A DNA stretch of 27,002 nt from JAENVU01 sp031362155. GTDB lineage: Bacteria; Actinomycetota; Acidimicrobiia; IMCC26256; JAENVU01. The stretch's first letter is position 1. Every line of letters starts with the position of its first letter. The notes beneath the pieces were generated by a model that had not been told where the DNA came from, did no database searches, and saw only the letters and a list, made by a program, of their open reading frames with translations. Made by a program: the position numbers and the translations under genes. Shown piece by piece: positions 23,799 through 27,002 of this stretch. The DNA lies in the NCBI GenBank assembly GCA_031362155.1, contig JANLRZ010000014.1, positions 1 through 27,002 of the forward strand. Direction: 5' to 3'.

Positions 23799-24260
23799 TT
23801 ACCCGTCGAGGCCGATCGCGCTCGGGTCGCCCGCGATTTGGCCGCCGGCACCGATCCATTCCATGACCACGGCTTCGCCCTCGGTCGGGTTGTAGATGTC
23901 TTCCTGACGGGACCAGAGACCGTGGCCGGCGTATTCGAGGATGGTCACGCACGCGAAGCGGTAGATCGCGTCGCCACCGGCTGGGTCGGGGAAGACCTGC
24001 CACGGGAGGAACACCACCCGGTTGCCGTCGATCATGTGCCACTCGACCGGGAACTCCATCATGGGCACCGGCGCCATCAGCTCGGTGATCTTCGCCCGGA
24101 TTGCCTCGCGGCCCACGATGGTGCCGAAGTGGTGCTCGACCCAGACGCAATCCTCCGAGTGGAGATCCGCCCACCTGCTCCAGTCGCCCGAATCGCCGAC
24201 CGCGATGAACTCGGCGAACGCGGCTTCGACCTCGTTGCGCGGGTAGATGACGTTACTCAT
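23799..24260 (-). CDS. SnoaL/NTF2-like protein (nuclear transport factor 2 fold)
   Basis: The 153-residue protein has the fold's pattern: an N-terminal helix (NEVEAAFAEFIAVGDSGDW), the first strand with acidic residues (LHSEDCVWVEHHFGTIVGREAI), and a cone of strands (WHMIDGNRVVFLPW; IYRFACVTILEYAG; WSRQEDIYNPTE). Members include ketosteroid isomerase-like, polyketide-cyclase and dehydratase proteins as well as non-enzymes, and the pocket residues do not decide. GAGGAG upstream of ATG 24260 supports the start, and TACGCT (24299-24294, minus) is a -10 candidate. It lies downstream of the CoA-transferase gene but a hairpin separates them, so separate expression is likely. Confidence 0.8.
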   Translation of the reverse strand: MSNVIYPRNEVEAAFAEFIAVGDSGDWSRWADLHSEDCVWVEHHFGTIVGREAIRAKITELMAPVPMMEFPVEWHMIDGNRVVFLPWQVFPDPAGGDAIYRFACVTILEYAGHGLWSRQEDIYNPTEGEAVVMEWIGAGGQIAGDPSAIGLDG

Positions 24261-24308
24261 GGCCGCTCCTCGGCTCGATGTTCAACGACGCGGAGCGTAC
24301 CGGCCCAC

Positions 24309-24334
24309 CCCACTCCCAAACGCTGGGAGGTGGG
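24309..24334 (-). terminator. Hairpin between CoA-transferase and NTF2-like genes
   Basis: CCCA plus CTCCCA (24309-24318) pairs with TGGGAG and TGGG (24324-24334) around a five-base loop, with one bulged G. It lies downstream of the CoA-transferase stop in its direction of transcription. No T-run follows. Confidence 0.45.
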
Positions 24335-24366
24335 TCAGGTGGGGCGGGCGGTGTTGCTACGGGAGA

Positions 24367-25749
24367 TCAGCCCCAGCGGGCGGGGTCGGACCCGAGGTTG
24401 GTGGCGGGTCGGTCCCACCCGATTCGTACGCCAGCGATCGTGCACGGCGAGATCAATCGGTGTGCCGGCCCCCACGGAGTGGTCTCGATCTCGGCCGCAT
24501 AGACCGGCGCGTCGATCGGTTCGTCATGCGACGCGTCGTGGGCCGCGGGGGTGGTGCGTGCGTCGACGAGTGCCAGCGCAGTGCGAGCGAGTGAGACCCG
24601 CGCGGTCGAGCCGATGCCGTGGGCACGGCGAACCGTGAGCCCGCGCAGTGCCGCGGCGGCCATGAGGTACCCCGTGGCATGGTCGAGTGCCTGAACGGGC
24701 AGTGGGGTCGGCCGATCGAGGTTGGCCACGCGTTGGCCCGCGTCGGCGATCCCGGCACTCATCTGGACCAGGCTGTCGAACCCCCGCCGACCGGCCCACG
24801 GGCCCGACCAGCCGTACGCGTCGAGGGCGACGTCGATCAGGCCGGGGCGGATCGCGTGGAGGCGGGCAGTCTCGAAGCCGAGGCCGGCCAACGCGTCGGG
24901 GCGGTAGCCGTGGACGAGCACGTCGGCGGCGGCGAGGAGCGAACGGAACTGCTCGGCGTCGACGGGCTGAGTCAGGTCGAGACGTGTGCAGCGCTTGCCG
25001 AGGGTGACGTCGGGAACGACGCCGGGTTCGTCCCACGCCGGAGGATCGATCCGCAGGACGTCGGCACCCAGCCCGGCGAGGAATCGCGTGGCGACCGGAC
25101 CGGCGAGCACGCGGGTGAGATCGAGGACCCGCACCCCGGCGAGTGGCCGGTCGGCCGGTGGCGGGCCGTCGGTCGGCGCGACCGGCGTCGTGCTTCCGGT
25201 GGTCCACGCGACGATGGGTTCGGCAGCGACGGCCTGGCCCTGCGGATGAGCGCGCCACTCGTCGAGTGTGCGCATCGCGGCGGCCGCGCCCCCCGCGTCG
25301 ACGACCGCGGTCTCGAGTGCGGTCGCGGTCCACGCGCGTACGGTGCGCGCGACCGCGTCCCGATCGGCCGCGCACTCCAGTGCCGACAGCGCCGCGGCGC
25401 GATGGTGGGGCGCGTTGGTGTGCAGGCGGATCCAACCGTCGGCGGTGGGGTAGTCGCCGGCGAGGTCGTCCCATGGTCCGGGAATGGCCCAGCCGACGGG
25501 TTCGATCGACGTCGCGAACCAGTGAGAGGCCGCCGCGCGATCAACGGTGACGGCCGGTGGGCGATCGGGGTCGAGGAACTCGGCGGCCGCGAGCGCGGCC
25601 GCGCCGATCGACGCAGTTGCGAGCTCGGTCACGGGGAAGGTCGAGGGGAGCGATCCCCGGCCGTCGACCGGCACCGAACTCGCGTGGCGCGAGTCGCCGT
25701 CGAGCGCGGCCCAGAGATCTTGCACGAGCTGCTGCACGGTCTCGGTCAT
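24367..25749 (-). CDS. CaiB/BaiF-family (family III) CoA transferase with unusual half order
   Basis: The 460-residue protein carries the family III core in its second half: LAGVRVLDLTRVLAGPVATR at about 203-222, GADVLRIDPPAWDEPG, and RRGFDSLVQMSAGIA with Asp325 at the position of the catalytic aspartate. In its first half, about 105-180, WIRLHTNAPHHRAAAL, then LETAVVDAGGAAAAMRTLDEW and AHPQG look like the segment that normally follows the core in CaiB-type proteins. The order thus appears permuted. It would transfer CoA between carboxylic acids, feeding the beta-oxidation-like enzymes in the region. ATG 25749 has GAGGTGG five bases upstream. It is divergent from the thioesterase gene. Confidence 0.8.
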   Translation of the reverse strand: MTETVQQLVQDLWAALDGDSRHASSVPVDGRGSLPSTFPVTELATASIGAAALAAAEFLDPDRPPAVTVDRAAASHWFATSIEPVGWAIPGPWDDLAGDYPTADGWIRLHTNAPHHRAAALSALECAADRDAVARTVRAWTATALETAVVDAGGAAAAMRTLDEWRAHPQGQAVAAEPIVAWTTGSTTPVAPTDGPPPADRPLAGVRVLDLTRVLAGPVATRFLAGLGADVLRIDPPAWDEPGVVPDVTLGKRCTRLDLTQPVDAEQFRSLLAAADVLVHGYRPDALAGLGFETARLHAIRPGLIDVALDAYGWSGPWAGRRGFDSLVQMSAGIADAGQRVANLDRPTPLPVQALDHATGYLMAAAALRGLTVRRAHGIGSTARVSLARTALALVDARTTPAAHDASHDEPIDAPVYAAEIETTPWGPAHRLISPCTIAGVRIGWDRPATNLGSDPARWG

Positions 25750-25763
25750 CGGTCCACCTCTTC

Positions 25764-25795
25764 GTGACGCCCAGGGGTTTTGGGCCCAGTGACGC
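25764..25795. promoter_or_regulatory. Direct repeat GTGACGC flanking an inverted repeat, divergent region
   Basis: GTGACGC occurs at 25764-25770 and 25789-25795. Between and overlapping them, GCCCA (25769-25773) and TGGGC (25781-25785) form an inverted repeat. The region lies just upstream of the CoA-transferase start. Possible operator; weak support. Confidence 0.25.
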
Positions 25796-25838
25796 TTCTT
25801 ACTTGGTCTTCGGGTCGCCCGGGTGAAAACCGTTGGCA

Positions 25839-25860
25839 CTGACCGGCTCGGTGCGGTCAG
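25839..25860. promoter_or_regulatory. Operator-like inverted repeat before the thioesterase
   Basis: CTGACCG (25839-25845) and CGGTCAG (25854-25860) are perfect seven-base arms around eight bases. The right arm overlaps CAGGCT (25858-25863), a -10-like hexamer ending six bases before ATG 25870. The size and position fit a dimeric repressor such as a TetR-family protein. Confidence 0.45.
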
Positions 25861-25869
25861 GCTCACCGG

Positions 25870-26784
25870 ATGAGTTCGTTCCAGCGAGATACCGCGGTCG
25901 TCGAGACCGAGACCCCGGGGCGCTACACCGCCGACCTTGCCCCCACCTGGGCCGCGCCCAACGTTCCTCAGGGTGGCATCTCGTTGGCGGCCACGGTCCG
26001 GGCCATGAGTCACGCGCTCGGCGACGTCGACATGCCGTTGCGATCGGTGTCCTGTGTGTTCGCCGCGCCCGTCGAATCGGGCCGGGCTGACATCGACGTG
26101 ACGGTCTTGCGCCAAGGCCGGTCGGTGGCCCAGGTCCTCGCGACCACCACCACGCCCGGTCGCACCGCGGGCCTGACTGCGATCGCGGTCTTCGGCGCGC
26201 CGCGGCCCGGCTTCGAGTTCACCGATCTCACGCCCCCTGAGTTCCCCGACCCACAGACCCTGCCCCGGTTCCGGGATGGCGTGCCCGATGGGGTGGAGTT
26301 CGAGTTCGACCACGGACCTTTCCCGCTCTGGGAGCATCACATCGAAGGCCGGCCGGTGGTCGGGCACGCGCCGTGGGAGCACTACGAACCCGAGAGCAGC
26401 GAGCGCCAAACCTTCCAACGCTTCGACGAGGTGCCCCGCCTCGATGACGGCTCGATCGATCCGCTCGCGCTGGTGTGCCTCTGCGACACGATGCCCGGCG
26501 CGGTCGACGAACGGATGGGTCCCGACCACGGATTTCCCTGGTACGGGCCGAGCGCCGACCTCACGGTGCACATCACGGGAGTGGCGCGTTCGGAATGGAT
26601 CCTGATGCGCAACTTCGCGCATCGAGCGGGCGACGGGTACGCCTCGGTCGAGATCGAGTTGTGGGATCCCGACACGGGACTCGTTGCCTACGGCACCCAG
26701 ACCATGATCTTCACGTTTGCGGACCGGATCCCGGAGGGGATCGACCGGTATCCCGCCGACCTCCGTCGGGCGGGACCCACCTAG
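25870..26784 (+). CDS. Acyl-CoA thioesterase-like double hot-dog protein
   Basis: The 304-residue protein looks like two hot-dog domains of the TesB/4HBT_3 type. The first covers about 10-115 (PTWAAPNVPQGGISLAATV, then RSVSCVFAAPV and GRSVAQVLATTTT). The second covers about 190-290 (ALVCLCDTMPGAV, ADLTVHITGV, GTQTMIFTFADR). The expected reaction is hydrolysis of an acyl-CoA to acid and CoA. ATG 25870 is the only convincing start; an inverted repeat and a -10-like hexamer lie just before it. It is divergent from the CoA transferase, so the two acyl-CoA-handling genes may respond to one regulator. Its TAG overlaps a -10 candidate for the next gene. Confidence 0.8.
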   Translation: MSSFQRDTAVVETETPGRYTADLAPTWAAPNVPQGGISLAATVRAMSHALGDVDMPLRSVSCVFAAPVESGRADIDVTVLRQGRSVAQVLATTTTPGRTAGLTAIAVFGAPRPGFEFTDLTPPEFPDPQTLPRFRDGVPDGVEFEFDHGPFPLWEHHIEGRPVVGHAPWEHYEPESSERQTFQRFDEVPRLDDGSIDPLALVCLCDTMPGAVDERMGPDHGFPWYGPSADLTVHITGVARSEWILMRNFAHRAGDGYASVEIELWDPDTGLVAYGTQTMIFTFADRIPEGIDRYPADLRRAGPT

Positions 26785-26787
26785 AGT
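26782..26787 (+). promoter_or_regulatory. -10-like hexamer TAGAGT before the radical SAM gene
   Basis: TAGAGT fits TANNNT, begins at the thioesterase stop codon and ends eight bases before ATG 26796, the same spacing as TAGGGT before 300. It may start a leaderless transcript of the maturase gene. Confidence 0.35.
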
Positions 26788-26795
26788 CGGTCGCG

Positions 26796-27002
26796 ATGGT
26801 GGATGTGCCGATCGAGCTCGGGCCCCGAGGCGGACTCCCGCACCTTCCCGACCCGAGACCGCCCGACCCGAGACCGCTGAGCGCGCCGCCGCAGTTTCAC
26901 GTCTTGGCGAAGCCGACCGGGCCGATCTGCAACCTGGACTGTTCCTATTGCTTCTTCCTCGAGAAGGAGTCGTTGTACCCGGGCGACCGGTTCCGCATGG
27001 CG
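26796..27002 (+). CDS. Radical SAM enzyme, anaerobic sulfatase-maturase (anSME) type, N-terminal part
   Basis: The first 69 codons are in the window and the gene continues beyond it. A proline-rich lead (5-31) is followed by FHVLAKPTGPICNLDCSYCFF with Cys45, Cys49 and Cys52, the CxxxCxxC motif that binds the 4Fe-4S cluster of radical SAM enzymes. The flanking residues KPTG...CNLDC.YCFF and LYPG.RFRM are those of anaerobic sulfatase-maturating enzymes, which turn a sulfatase active-site Cys or Ser into formylglycine. ATG 26796 is the first start, 11 bases after the thioesterase stop. The Cys-type sulfatase at 18505 is a candidate client. SPASM-type auxiliary cluster motifs would lie outside the window. 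Confidence 0.82.
   Translation, partial: MVDVPIELGPRGGLPHLPDPRPPDPRPLSAPPQFHVLAKPTGPICNLDCSYCFFLEKESLYPGDRFRMA
26847..26876 (+). repeat. Two tandem 15-bp units inside the maturase leader
   Basis: CCCGACCCGAGACCG occurs twice in direct succession (26847-26861 and 26862-26876). The unit is five codons, so the reading frame is kept and the protein gains a repeated PDPRP segment before the radical SAM domain. Confidence 0.8.

Overview
The window is GC-rich, densely packed bacterial chromosome, most plausibly from an actinomycetote of the Acidimicrobiia/Ilumatobacter type. This placement is inferred from gene content: an F420-type LLM oxidoreductase, two acyl-CoA dehydrogenases, a soluble P450, a CaiB-like CoA transferase, double hot-dog dehydratases/thioesterases, frequent GTG starts and many apparently leaderless genes. 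No rRNA, tRNA, CRISPR array, insertion sequence or phage gene was seen. The picture is an aerobic heterotroph that breaks down lipids, terpenoids or steroids, carrying many CoA-thioester enzymes and hydrolases.

Layout. 1-299: the 3' end of an acyl-CoA synthetase and, on the other strand, a decayed tail of an alpha/beta-hydrolase. 300-3462 (+): secreted S15-type hydrolase lipoprotein, VOC-fold protein and Gfo/Idh/MocA oxidoreductase, with stop/start overlaps. 3476-4723 (-): double hot-dog acyl dehydratase, divergent from 4812-9095 (+): SDR, acyl-CoA dehydrogenase, crotonase and AMP-forming ligase. 9080-11883 (-): P450 followed by an amidase. 11884-12228: the only gene-free stretch above 300 bp, rich in palindromes and TTCC/GGAA elements. 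12229-14512: 2H phosphoesterase (+), AhpD-like protein (-), long-chain-type acyl-CoA dehydrogenase (+). 14631-17867: alpha/beta-hydrolase (+), TauE/SafE permease with a small unknown partner (-), class I fructose-bisphosphate aldolase (+). 17902-20097 (+): small membrane protein, a 38-residue lysine-rich protein and a cysteine-type sulfatase. 20107-22853 (-): LLM oxidoreductase then D-aminoacylase-like amidohydrolase. 22954-27002: monoglyceride-lipase-like hydrolase (+), NTF2-like protein and CoA transferase (-), thioesterase (+) and the 5' end of an anaerobic sulfatase-maturase-type radical SAM gene (+).

How the genes may work together. The module at 3476-9095 holds ligase, dehydrogenase, hydratase and SDR functions, enough for activation and one beta-oxidation round, but no thiolase. 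Its crotonase has histidine at both positions where enoyl-CoA hydratases carry catalytic glutamate, so it may do hydrolytic C-C cleavage (retro-Claisen) instead of hydration. This is the best candidate here for unusual chemistry. The Cys-type sulfatase at 18505 and the maturase at the right edge could be enzyme and activator. The 11884-12228 intergenic region is the most structured non-coding DNA. About ten gene starts have a -10-like hexamer six (or eight) bases before the start codon, pointing to widespread leaderless transcription.
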